35,261 bases of DNA from Actinomadura logoneensis (GTDB taxonomy: Bacteria > Actinomycetota > Actinomycetes > Streptosporangiales > Streptosporangiaceae), in the NCBI RefSeq assembly GCF_003428695.1, contig NZ_QURH01000247.1, forward strand, positions 1 through 35,261, read 5' to 3'. Of this stretch, positions 8,838 to 16,519 are shown piece after piece. Position 1 is the first letter of the stretch; the number at the start of each line of letters is the position of its first letter. A program made the position numbers and the translations under genes. The notes beneath the pieces were generated by a model. The model searched no databases, was not told the origin of the DNA, and worked only from the letters and a program-made list of their open reading frames with translations.

Positions 8838-10358
8838 ATGAGCAGCGAGGAGGAGCGCCAGGGGGCCGGGGTCGCGGCGACCGCCGGTCTGCTGGCGCGT
8901 CCTCTCGCCGCCGCGTTCTGGCGGGGCCGCGCGGAGCCCGCCGACCCCGATCCGCCGTGGCCGTTCATGCTGCGCTGGACGCGGTTCATCGGCGTCGGAC
9001 GGCTGCCCTACGGCCTCGTCGCGCAGGGATTCGACCTGCTCGTCGCCGTGATCCTGCTGTTCAGCGGCATTCCGGCGATCGCCGAGCGGATGGTGAACCA
9101 CGTTCCGGTCGACCCGTTCGACGTGGGACCGCCCCCGCACCCGGCGCCGGCACCGTCGCCGACCTTCCCCGTCGTCCTTCTCGCGGTGTGGCTCGCCGCG
9201 CCGCTGGCGCTGCGCCGGAGGCATCCGCTCGGGGCGTGGCGCCTCGGCGCCTCGGGGGTGCTGGTCGCGGGCCTGGTGGTGCACACCGACGACCGGTTCG
9301 TCCCGTCCGGTGTGATCGCGATGCTGTTCGTCCTCTTCCTGGTTGCGGTGCGGTGCTCGCGCGAGACCACCGTCGGGGTCGCCCTCGTGACCGTCCTCGG
9401 GTCGGGCCTCCTCCAGCCGCGGACGGCGGCGGGGGCGGCGGTCCTGGTCGCGGTGCCCCTGCTCGTCGGGTTCCTCGTGCGCACGCGCCGGACGTCCCGG
9501 CGCGAGCTGGAACAGCAGGAGCGGCGGCACCGCGACGCCGAGGCCGTGCTGCTCGAACGGCAGCGCATCGCGCGCGAGCTGCACGACGTCGTCGCGCACC
9601 ACATGTCGATGATCGCGATCCAGGCGGAGGCCGCGCCCTACAAGACCCCGGACGTCCCCCCGGAGACCCGCGACGACCTGGCCGAGATCCGCGCGACCGC
9701 CCTCGACGCGCTGCGCGAGATGCGCCGCATCCTGGGCGTCCTGCGGCAGGAGGACGGCGCGGTCACCGCGCCGCAGCCGAGCCTGGAGCACCTCGACGAG
9801 CTGCTCGCCGGGGCGCGCGGCACCGGGCTGGAGGTCTCCTCGAAGGTGACCGGCGACGTGTCCGACCTGCCGCCGGGCGTCGGACTGACCGCGTACCGGA
9901 TCGTCCAGGAGGCGCTGAGCAACGCGATGCGGCACGCGCCCGGGTCGGCCGTCGGAGTCGAGGTCGCCCGCGCGGGCGGGATACTACGGCTGAGCGTCGT
10001 CAACGGCCCGGCCGCGCCCGGCCACCCCCGCACGCCGTCGCCCCCCGGCTCGGGACACGGGCTGGTCGGCATGCGTGAGCGGGTGGCGATGCTCGGCGGC
10101 GAGCTGTCCGCCGTGCCCATCGCCGAGGGAGGATTCGCCGTGACCGCCACCCTGCCCGAGACCGCGCCCCCGGACGACACCGCGGTCCGCGCCCCCGCGC
10201 AGGACGGCCCGTCCCCGGCCCGTCCGCGTCCGGGCGTCCCCTCCCCGGACCGCCGCCCCGCCTCGGGCAGATCACGGTCGGAAGGGTCGCGTTCGGAAGG
10301 TCCGCCCCTGGACAGGCCACGTTCGGGAGGCGCGCGGCGCGGACCGTCCGCGTCATGA
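8838..10358 (+). CDS. NarL-type sensor histidine kinase
   Basis: A 506-residue membrane kinase that phosphorylates the response regulator encoded next. Four to six hydrophobic segments occupy residues about 60-215. A short coiled linker (RRELEQQERRHRDAEA) leads to the HisKA_3 dimerisation helix RIARELHDVVAHHMSMI with the phospho-acceptor His 249. The ATPase domain shows the N-box YRIVQEALSNAMRHAPGS and the G-box GHGLVGMRERVAMLGG. No large extracellular domain is visible, so it may sense the membrane itself. The C-terminal 60 residues are Pro/Arg/Ser-rich with a degenerate 5-residue repeat (about 10261-10335). The ATG at 8838 has no ribosome binding site and follows a -10-like box, so leaderless translation is likely. 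Its stop overlaps the next start by 4 bp. Confidence 0.92.
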   Translation: MSSEEERQGAGVAATAGLLARPLAAAFWRGRAEPADPDPPWPFMLRWTRFIGVGRLPYGLVAQGFDLLVAVILLFSGIPAIAERMVNHVPVDPFDVGPPPHPAPAPSPTFPVVLLAVWLAAPLALRRRHPLGAWRLGASGVLVAGLVVHTDDRFVPSGVIAMLFVLFLVAVRCSRETTVGVALVTVLGSGLLQPRTAAGAAVLVAVPLLVGFLVRTRRTSRRELEQQERRHRDAEAVLLERQRIARELHDVVAHHMSMIAIQAEAAPYKTPDVPPETRDDLAEIRATALDALREMRRILGVLRQEDGAVTAPQPSLEHLDELLAGARGTGLEVSSKVTGDVSDLPPGVGLTAYRIVQEALSNAMRHAPGSAVGVEVARAGGILRLSVVNGPAAPGHPRTPSPPGSGHGLVGMRERVAMLGGELSAVPIAEGGFAVTATLPETAPPDDTAVRAPAQDGPSPARPRPGVPSPDRRPASGRSRSEGSRSEGPPLDRPRSGGARRGPSAS

Positions 10359-11020
10359 CGATCCGGGTGATGATCGCCGACGATCAGGGCATGGTGCGCA
10401 CGGGCTTCGGCGTGCTGCTCAACGCGCAACCCGACATCGAGGTCGTCGGCGAGGCGGAGAACGGTGAGCGAGCCCTCGCGGTGGCCGCGTCGCTCCGTCC
10501 CGACGTGGTGCTGATGGACGTCCGGATGCCCGTGATGAACGGCCTGGAGGCGACCCGCCGGATGCTGGCGTCCGGCCCCGACGGCGTGCCGAAGGTGCTC
10601 ATGCTCACCACCTTCGACCTGGACGACTACGTGTACGAGGCGCTGCGCGCGGGCGCCTCCGGCTTCCTGCTGAAGGACGCGTCGGCGGTCGAGCTGGCCG
10701 AGGCCGTGCGGGTCGTCGCGGCGGGCGACGCGCTGCTGTCGCCGTCCATCACCAAGCGTCTGATCTCGGAGTTCGCCCGTCTGGGCGCCCCGCGCGGCCC
10801 GTCCCGCTCCCGGCTGGACGACCTGACCGAGCGGGAGACCGAGGTGCTGGCGCTGGTCGCGCGCGGCCTCTCCAACGCCGAGATCGCCGCCGAGCTGGTC
10901 GTCGCGGAGCAGACCGTGAAGACGCACTTCGGCCGCATCCTGGCCAAACTCGGGCTGCGCGACCGGGCGCAGGCGATCGTCCACGCCTACGAGGTCGGCC
11001 TGGTCCGTCCGGGCGAGTGA
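10355..11020 (+). CDS. NarL/LuxR-type response regulator
   Basis: A 221-residue regulator, partner of the preceding kinase (ATGA overlap). The receiver domain has the acidic pair at D9-D10, the phosphorylation site D55 in VVLMDVRMP, the switch Thr in LMLTTFD and Lys in FLLKDAS. The C-terminal LuxR HTH is LTERETEVLALVARGLSNAEIAAELVVAEQTVKTHFGRIL, shown here in its segments. It probably binds the GTAGyACCTGGGT element found before its own operon and before the downstream hydrolase operon, giving autoregulation plus activation of the secreted enzymes; this is inferred from the matching promoters. Confidence 0.94.
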   Translation: MTIRVMIADDQGMVRTGFGVLLNAQPDIEVVGEAENGERALAVAASLRPDVVLMDVRMPVMNGLEATRRMLASGPDGVPKVLMLTTFDLDDYVYEALRAGASGFLLKDASAVELAEAVRVVAAGDALLSPSITKRLISEFARLGAPRGPSRSRLDDLTERETEVLALVARGLSNAEIAAELVVAEQTVKTHFGRILAKLGLRDRAQAIVHAYEVGLVRPGE

Positions 11021-11067
11021 CCGGCGCGACCGTCCCCGGATAGCGGCCCCGGCCCTTCGTCGCGCCT

Positions 11068-11139
11068 GTAGTACCTGGGTGGTACGCGGGAAGACCGCAC
11101 CGCCGGTTGATCCGCGTTACAGCGCCCGATTCCTACCTT
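11068..11139 (+). promoter_or_regulatory. Second copy of the promoter module, before the hydrolase operon
   Basis: GTAGTACCTGGGT (11068-11080), CGCACCGC ending at 11103, ATCCG at 11110 and TACCTT at 11134-11139. Distances from CGCACCGC to the -10 box (31 nt) and from ATCCG to it (24 nt) equal those at 8761-8830. This copy carries a clean dyad, GTACC-N5-GGTAC, at 11071-11085. The start site would be near 11146, leaving a 36-nt leader with a ribosome binding site. Confidence 0.6.
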
Positions 11140-11181
11140 CCTGATCAGTGGTGGAGCACTGCTCAGGAAGGGATCGCCGAG

Positions 11182-12132
11182 ATGCGGATCATCGGACGCC
11201 GGAGCGCGGCGACCGTCGCCATGCTGGCCGTGGCCGGCTCCGTCGGCGCGGCCGGGCGCGTCCCCGATCCGTACACCGCGCCGGGGCCGCTGCCGAGCCT
11301 CACCGCGGGGGCGCTGCCCGCCCGCTTCGCGGCCGTCCACGACCAGATCGAGGCGGCGCACACGGTCGCCGCGCGCACGCACGACACGGGCCGGGAAGGG
11401 GCGACGGCCGGTTTCCTGACCCCCGGCCGCCGGTTCCTGTCGTTCGACGCGCGCGGATCGGGGCGGGCCGTCGAGGTCATCGGCGACCTGGCGGCGGCCG
11501 ACCGCGTCGCCGTCCTCGTGCCCGGCGCGGACGGGCTGCTGACCAACTTCGACTCCTGGAAGTGGGCGGGCGGCGGCGCCCGGTCCCTCGCCGGCCAGGC
11601 CCGCCGCGAGGCCCCCGGCACCCGGCTCGCGGTGATCGCCTGGCTCGGCTACGCCTCCCCGTCCACGCTCAGCGACGCCATCCTCACCGACGACAGGGCC
11701 CGCGCGGCGGCGCCCACCCTGCGCGGCCTGGTCGGCGACATCCACCGCCTCAACGGCCGCGCCGGCATCGCCCTGCTCTGCCACAGCTACGGCTCGGTCG
11801 TCTGCGGCAGGACGGGGAAGGACGGGTCCCTCCCGGTGGACGAGGTCGCCCTGTTCGGCAGTCCCGGCACCACGGCGGGCTCGGCGCGCCAGATCTTCCC
11901 GGTCGCGCGGGTGTGGGCGGGCCGCTCGTCCGGCGACTGGACGCGCTTCGTCCCCCACGTCCGCCGGTTCGGGCTCGGCTTCGGCCGAGATCCGGTCTCC
12001 CCCGCGTTCGGCGCGCGCCCCTTCGACGCCGGGAGCGGCCCGCACAGCGCCTACCTCAAGCCCGGATCGCTCTCCCTGGCCAACCTCACCCGCATCGCCC
12101 TGGGCCGGGACGCGGCGGTGACCCATGGCTGA
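11182..12132 (+). CDS. Secreted alpha/beta hydrolase (DUF1023 / Abhydrolase_8)
   Basis: A 316-residue predicted exported esterase or lipase-like enzyme. Residues 1-25 form a signal peptide (MRIIGRRSAATVAMLAVAGS) with twin Arg. The mature part carries family marks RVAVLVPGADG, AVIAWLGYASPS and the nucleophile elbow LLCHSYGSVVCG with Ser 202, then LFGSPGTT and a C-terminal HSAYL that probably holds the catalytic His. The ATG at 11182 is chosen because GGAAGGG precedes it and the signal peptide starts there. The next gene overlaps its end by 8 bp, so the two are co-translated. A paralogue lies two genes on. Substrate is unknown; a cell-envelope lipid or ester is a guess from the acyltransferase partner. 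Confidence 0.88.
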   Translation: MRIIGRRSAATVAMLAVAGSVGAAGRVPDPYTAPGPLPSLTAGALPARFAAVHDQIEAAHTVAARTHDTGREGATAGFLTPGRRFLSFDARGSGRAVEVIGDLAAADRVAVLVPGADGLLTNFDSWKWAGGGARSLAGQARREAPGTRLAVIAWLGYASPSTLSDAILTDDRARAAAPTLRGLVGDIHRLNGRAGIALLCHSYGSVVCGRTGKDGSLPVDEVALFGSPGTTAGSARQIFPVARVWAGRSSGDWTRFVPHVRRFGLGFGRDPVSPAFGARPFDAGSGPHSAYLKPGSLSLANLTRIALGRDAAVTHG

Positions 12133-13852
12133 GCAACCCGCCCTCCCCGCCTGGCACGCCGAGCGCTACCGCCGGCTGAGCGAGGACAGGCCCAGCCTCG
12201 TCACGGTCATCGAGGCGACCACCCCGCCCGGCCGCGACCGCGCCGTCGACGCCCTGCGCGCCCTGGCCATCGCCGGAGTCGTCCTCGGCCACTGGCTGGT
12301 CACCGCCATGGTGGAGACCGGGGGCGTCCTGCACCCGGCCAGCCCGCTGACCCACCTGTCGTCCCTCACCCCACTCACCTGGACCTTCCAGACCCTCGCC
12401 CTGTTCTTCCTGGTCGGCGGCTACACCGCAGCCCGCTCCGTCCCCACCCGGCCCCGAGGCGCGCCCGAGCAGCCCCCGAGCTCCCCACAGACGAACTCCG
12501 AGGGCAGCGCGAACGTCTTCCGCAGCACGAACCAGCGATGGCCCAACAGCCGCTGCGCAACCGACCGACGCGCCACCGAGAACGCGCACGGGTGGGAGGC
12601 GGGTCAGCAGGGCGGGACCGGGCGACGCAATCCGTACTGGGCGTGGCTCGGACGGCGGATTGTCCGGTTGGTGGCGCCGGTGCCGGTCCTGTTGGCGGTG
12701 TGGGCCGCGGCGGTGCCTCTGCTGATGCTCGCCGGGTACCCGGCGGGGACGATCGTCTCGCTGATCACACTGGTCCTCGGCCCGCTGTGGTTCCTGCTGG
12801 TGTTCACCGGGCTGACCGCGCTCACCCCGCTCGTCGCGCGAGCCGTCCGCCGATGGGGCGCGTGGACGGCGGCCTTCCCTGTCGCGGTCACGGCGCTGGT
12901 CGACCTGGCCCGCTTCGACCTGGGCGCGCCGCAGTGGATCGGCTGGGTGACCGTCGCGTCCGCCTGGCTCGTTCCCTTCACGCTGGGAGTGGCATGGGCC
13001 CACGGCTCGTTCCCCACCCAATCCGGGAACCGCGTCCCGGCCTCCGCTCCGATGCGCGGTCGGGCACCGCGGATGCTGGCCGGAACCGGTCGGGCTGTGC
13101 CGCGTCCGGGAACCGGATGCTCCAACACGGCCTCAGCCTCCTCGCCGAGTCGGTCACCCTCGGCTGCCCGTTGGAAGAGGCTCGTCACGGGCCGTCCGAA
13201 CTGGTCGGCGCGGACCGCCGACGCCAGTCACACCACGCCTCACCCGACGAGCCGCGATGGTCGCCCGCTCCCCCGGTCGGGCAGGTGGACTCGTGGGCAC
13301 CTGGCTCCTTGGGGACTGCTGATCGGCGGAGGCGGAACGACGGTCGCGCTGGTCGCGGGCGGCGGGTATCGGGCGAGCATGGTCGGAGTGCCGGGGCAGG
13401 CGGTCTCGAACCTGTCGCCGCCGACGCTGGCGGCCGTGGCGTTCGGTCTGGCCCAGTGCGGCGGAGCGCTCCTCCTGCGCGGCCCCCTGACCCGGCTGAT
13501 GCGGCGTCCGGTCCTGTGGGCGGGGGTCGCGGTGATGAACCTCTCGGCGATGACCGTCTTCCTCTGGCACCAATCGGCCTTGCTGGGCGTTTCCGCCCTT
13601 GTCGCGGGGGTCACCGATAGAGTTCCAGGGTTGCTGGACGCACCTGACCATCCCGCGTGGCTCGCCCACCGGCTGACCTGGCTCCCGGTGTTCGCCGCCG
13701 TGCTGGTGGGCATGTGGTCCCTGGCACACCGGTCCGAGCGGCACATCCGCTTCCAACCGACGAGCCGTCCCGTTCGTCTCACCAAGAGATCGAACGTCCC
13801 GCAGGGGGCCTTCGGAACACGCAGGACGAGCACCGGATGCACCGAGCATTGA
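12125..13852 (+). CDS. Acyltransferase family 3 membrane protein
   Basis: A 575-residue integral membrane O-acyltransferase (OafA/Acyl_transf_3 type), which usually transfers acetyl or other acyl groups to sugars or lipids at the envelope. The motif ALRALAIAGVVLGHWLV (Arg 45, His 56) in the first helix is typical, and about nine further hydrophobic segments follow. Two long polar, Pro/Ser/Arg-rich stretches (residues about 104-169 and 297-392) interrupt the helices; they lack family character and have a looser codon pattern. The start overlaps the preceding hydrolase gene, and the second hydrolase follows after 26 bp, so all three form one operon. Acyl donor and acceptor are unknown. The insertions could in principle mark decay, but the frame is intact. 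Confidence 0.85.
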   Translation: MAEQPALPAWHAERYRRLSEDRPSLVTVIEATTPPGRDRAVDALRALAIAGVVLGHWLVTAMVETGGVLHPASPLTHLSSLTPLTWTFQTLALFFLVGGYTAARSVPTRPRGAPEQPPSSPQTNSEGSANVFRSTNQRWPNSRCATDRRATENAHGWEAGQQGGTGRRNPYWAWLGRRIVRLVAPVPVLLAVWAAAVPLLMLAGYPAGTIVSLITLVLGPLWFLLVFTGLTALTPLVARAVRRWGAWTAAFPVAVTALVDLARFDLGAPQWIGWVTVASAWLVPFTLGVAWAHGSFPTQSGNRVPASAPMRGRAPRMLAGTGRAVPRPGTGCSNTASASSPSRSPSAARWKRLVTGRPNWSARTADASHTTPHPTSRDGRPLPRSGRWTRGHLAPWGLLIGGGGTTVALVAGGGYRASMVGVPGQAVSNLSPPTLAAVAFGLAQCGGALLLRGPLTRLMRRPVLWAGVAVMNLSAMTVFLWHQSALLGVSALVAGVTDRVPGLLDAPDHPAWLAHRLTWLPVFAAVLVGMWSLAHRSERHIRFQPTSRPVRLTKRSNVPQGAFGTRRTSTGCTEH

Positions 13853-13878
13853 CCGGCATCCAGTAGAAAGGCCGGGCC

Positions 13879-14943
13879 ATGCCGCAGTCCTCCGAGACCT
13901 CGCAGTCTTCCCGTGCGCAGTCCACCGACGGCGAGTCCGCCGGACGGCCGCACCGCCGCAGGCACCCCTTGCGGCGGCTCGCCGCCAGTGCCGTGCTCGC
14001 CGGTGGTGTGCTGCTCACCGCCGCCGGGACGGGCCACGCCGACCCCTACGCCAAGCCGGGCCCGGCCCCCACGCTGTCCCCGGCGACCCTCGACCTCCGC
14101 TACGCCGCCGAACGGGCGACGATCGAGAAGGCCCTGGCGACCGCGCGGAACGTCGGCGACACCGAGCGGGCCCGCGCCCTGACCGCCTTCCTGCGCCCCG
14201 ACCGGCACTTCCTCGCGGTGGACCCGCGCGGACGGGGCCAGGCGGTCGAGGTCATCGGCGACCTCGCGCACGCCCGCCGCGTCGCGGTCCTGGTGCCCGG
14301 CGCCGACTCCACGATCTCGGGCTTCGACCAGCGCGCCGGACGCACCTGGGCGTCCCCCGGCGGTGGCGCCCGCGCCGTCTACGCCGAGGCCCGCCGCGTC
14401 TCCCCCGGCAGCGGCCTCGCCGTCGTCGCCTGGCTCGGCTACGCCTCCCCCAAGACCTTCAGCAGCGACGTCCTCACCGACACCCGCGCCGAGCGCGGCG
14501 CCGTCGAACTGCGGCGGTTCCTCGTCGGGGTGCACCGGGTCAACCCGTCCGCCCAGGTGGGCCTGCTCTGCCACAGCTACGGCTCGGTGGTCTGCGGTCG
14601 CGCCGCCATGGAGGGCAGGGGCTCCGGCGGCCCCGCCTGGCGGAAGGTGTCCGACATCGCCCTGTTCGGCAGCCCGGGCACCACCGCCTGGACGGCCGCC
14701 GCCCTCGGCACCACCGCCCGCGTCTGGGCGGGCCGCGGCACCGCCGACTGGATGGAGGACGTCCCCCACGTCCGCATCTTCGGCCTGGGTCTCGGCCCCG
14801 ACCCGGTCTCCCGGAACTTCGGCGCCCACGTGTTCCAGGCCGGCCACGCCGGCCACAGCGACTACCTGGCCCCAGGCTCCCCCTCCCTCCGCAACCTCAC
14901 CGACATAGCCCTCGGCCACCCCGCCGACGTCACCCGCGTCTAG
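13879..14943 (+). CDS. Secreted alpha/beta hydrolase, paralogue (DUF1023 / Abhydrolase_8)
   Basis: A 354-residue paralogue of the hydrolase at 11182-12132. A polar N-terminus is followed by RRLAASAVLAGGVLLTAAG and a GHA-DP signal cleavage site near residue 54, so it is exported. Shared blocks: GQAVEVIGDLAHARRVAVLV, VVAWLGYASPKTF, the nucleophile elbow LLCHSYGSVVCG with Ser 233, LFGSPGTTAW, and HSDYLAPGS with the probable catalytic His. AGAAAGG lies upstream of the ATG. It ends the hydrolase-acyltransferase-hydrolase operon. Two related hydrolases around one acyltransferase suggest paired removal and addition of acyl groups on the same kind of molecule. Confidence 0.88.
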   Translation: MPQSSETSQSSRAQSTDGESAGRPHRRRHPLRRLAASAVLAGGVLLTAAGTGHADPYAKPGPAPTLSPATLDLRYAAERATIEKALATARNVGDTERARALTAFLRPDRHFLAVDPRGRGQAVEVIGDLAHARRVAVLVPGADSTISGFDQRAGRTWASPGGGARAVYAEARRVSPGSGLAVVAWLGYASPKTFSSDVLTDTRAERGAVELRRFLVGVHRVNPSAQVGLLCHSYGSVVCGRAAMEGRGSGGPAWRKVSDIALFGSPGTTAWTAAALGTTARVWAGRGTADWMEDVPHVRIFGLGLGPDPVSRNFGAHVFQAGHAGHSDYLAPGSPSLRNLTDIALGHPADVTRV

Positions 14944-15068
14944 GAGGCCCTGTTTCCCAGCCCTGTCCGGAGAGCGGGAGGCCGTGCGGTCAGGACGCCC
15001 GTTATCTGTTCAGGCCCCGCGGCGACGGCTTCGATCACCGCTGTTTCGTTGTGAGACTCCGTTGCCCC

Positions 15069-15074
15069 TATACG
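15069..15074 (+). promoter_or_regulatory. -10-like box before the membrane protein gene
   Basis: TATACG stands out in this GC-rich gap, 34 nt upstream of the GTG start at 15108. A TTTCGT/TTGTGA region 14-19 nt further upstream could act as the -35. This would give a short leader carrying the GGAG ribosome binding site. Confidence 0.35.
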
Positions 15075-15107
15075 GATCCTGGCCGGAGGGAACCGCTGGA
15101 GCATGAT

Positions 15108-16115
15108 GTGCGGGTGATTCCGGTATGGGGACGACCGCAAAGGGCTCGGGAGCGGGCCGCTGAGTTCGACCAGTATCTGTCGGCGTTCGGGGAGACCCTC
15201 GCCACGCATCCGTTCGCCGTCGACAGGCCAGGGGCCACCCACGAGATGGCCGTGGAGTACGCGCGGGCCTTGGACGCCTACGAGGCCGCCAAGCGTACGG
15301 CCGACCGTGACCTGGCGTTGGCCAGACAACAGCTCGACGAGGGCCTTGATGCTCTCAACCGCCTCAACGCCCATCTCTTCGGTGCGTCCATTCCCCACCG
15401 AGACCTTCCGGCGCCCCGCATCGACGTCCCGGCTTCTTCCCTGCCGGACGTCCCCGCGCTCTCCGAGACCACGCCGCAACGGCGCGCCGCAGAGGCGGAA
15501 AACGTCACCGCATCCGATGAGCGAGCGACCCCGACCGAGCGGGCGCCGCATGTCGACCGCAGTGATCAGGCCAGGCCGTCCCTGCGTCAGCGGTACACCT
15601 CCGACCAGTTGACCGTGCGGGCAGCACTGGCCGGGTGGGCGGTGTACGCCCTGTCGGTAGGCGTCCTGGGAAACTGGCTCGCGGCGCTGTGCTGTGGGTT
15701 CGTGTACATAAGCCTGGGCGTGGCCATGGTCGGCGGCATGGGTAGCTGGTTGAGCCTGATGGAAATCTGGGGCGCCCTCAAGGGGGGACTGGTTCGCGCC
15801 GAATACAGCCACAGCACGAAGAAGGCGTACACCTACGGAGGTGAGAAGGCCTGGACGCAGTGGTACGTCTTCAAGGACGCCTCAGGTCGGACCCTGACCT
15901 ACGGCCGCGGGGTGCCTAGCGACACCCTCATCCCCCTCCCGACGCGGCGGTTGTGGCATGTCGAGGGGGACGAACCAGGGCTCCGCGCCCTCTGGCAGCC
16001 GTTGCTGTGCCCGCTCGCCCTGCTCGTCACCGTCCCCCTCTTCCTGATCGGCACCGCGGTCACCCTGGTACTTGTCCCGGGTCTCCTCATCGCCGCGCTC
16101 ATGGGCGCGTTGTAG
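15108..16115 (+). CDS. Membrane protein of unknown function
   Basis: A 335-residue protein I do not recognise. Residues 1-90 are alpha-helical and charged (RERAAEFDQYL, ALDAYEAAKRTADRDLALARQQLDEG in segments), likely a coiled coil. Residues about 95-165 are a polar, disordered linker. Two hydrophobic segments follow (AALAGWAVYALSVGVLGNWLA and the adjoining helix to about 215), then a soluble beta-like domain with YTYGGEKAWTQWYVFKDASG, and a final hydrophobic pair (LLCPLALLVTVPLFLIGTA, VLVPGLLIAALMGAL). Start: GTG with GGAG six nt upstream. Codon use is less GC3-biased than in neighbours, so it may be a more recent arrival. It stands alone between the hydrolase operon and fasR. Confidence 0.75.
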   Translation: MRVIPVWGRPQRARERAAEFDQYLSAFGETLATHPFAVDRPGATHEMAVEYARALDAYEAAKRTADRDLALARQQLDEGLDALNRLNAHLFGASIPHRDLPAPRIDVPASSLPDVPALSETTPQRRAAEAENVTASDERATPTERAPHVDRSDQARPSLRQRYTSDQLTVRAALAGWAVYALSVGVLGNWLAALCCGFVYISLGVAMVGGMGSWLSLMEIWGALKGGLVRAEYSHSTKKAYTYGGEKAWTQWYVFKDASGRTLTYGRGVPSDTLIPLPTRRLWHVEGDEPGLRALWQPLLCPLALLVTVPLFLIGTAVTLVLVPGLLIAALMGAL

Positions 16116-16519
16116 TGATCTGATCCGCAGGACGACCAGGGCCCGCTCGCCCAGTCGCCTCAGCCGCGGGCGATGTCGGCCTGCGGCTGTCCACCGCTCC
16201 ACGCGCGGAAACCTCGGGCCCGGACCTGGCGCAGGGCGTCGGTGATCTGGTGCCGGTACGGAAGACGGGATCGGCGGGATGGGCGACGAGCGCGAGACGG
16301 GGTCTTTCCGGAACGGCTGACGAGTGTGGCCCTTCCGGCAGGCGGTCGTCGCCGTCGCGCCGCGATCGGCTGGGCGGCGGCTTGGGCGGCAGGCCCGTGC
16401 TCGACGTGGGCCCCGGCGGTGGCCGGCGGGGTGGGTTACCGGCTGGTACCAGGGTTGCCGGGGAGTGCGGACGGCGTTGACGGGGCGATTCATCACGTTC
16501 GAGATGGCACTCTGGACGG
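16116..16519. other. 404-bp gap upstream of fasR
   Basis: No credible gene; the open frames here have no protein-like composition. A perfect palindrome CTGGTACCAG lies at 16443-16452 and a TTGACG at 16477-16482, with a poor -10 match at the right distance, 8-20 bp before the fasR GTG. These are candidates for the fasR operator and promoter, no more. Confidence 0.4.
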
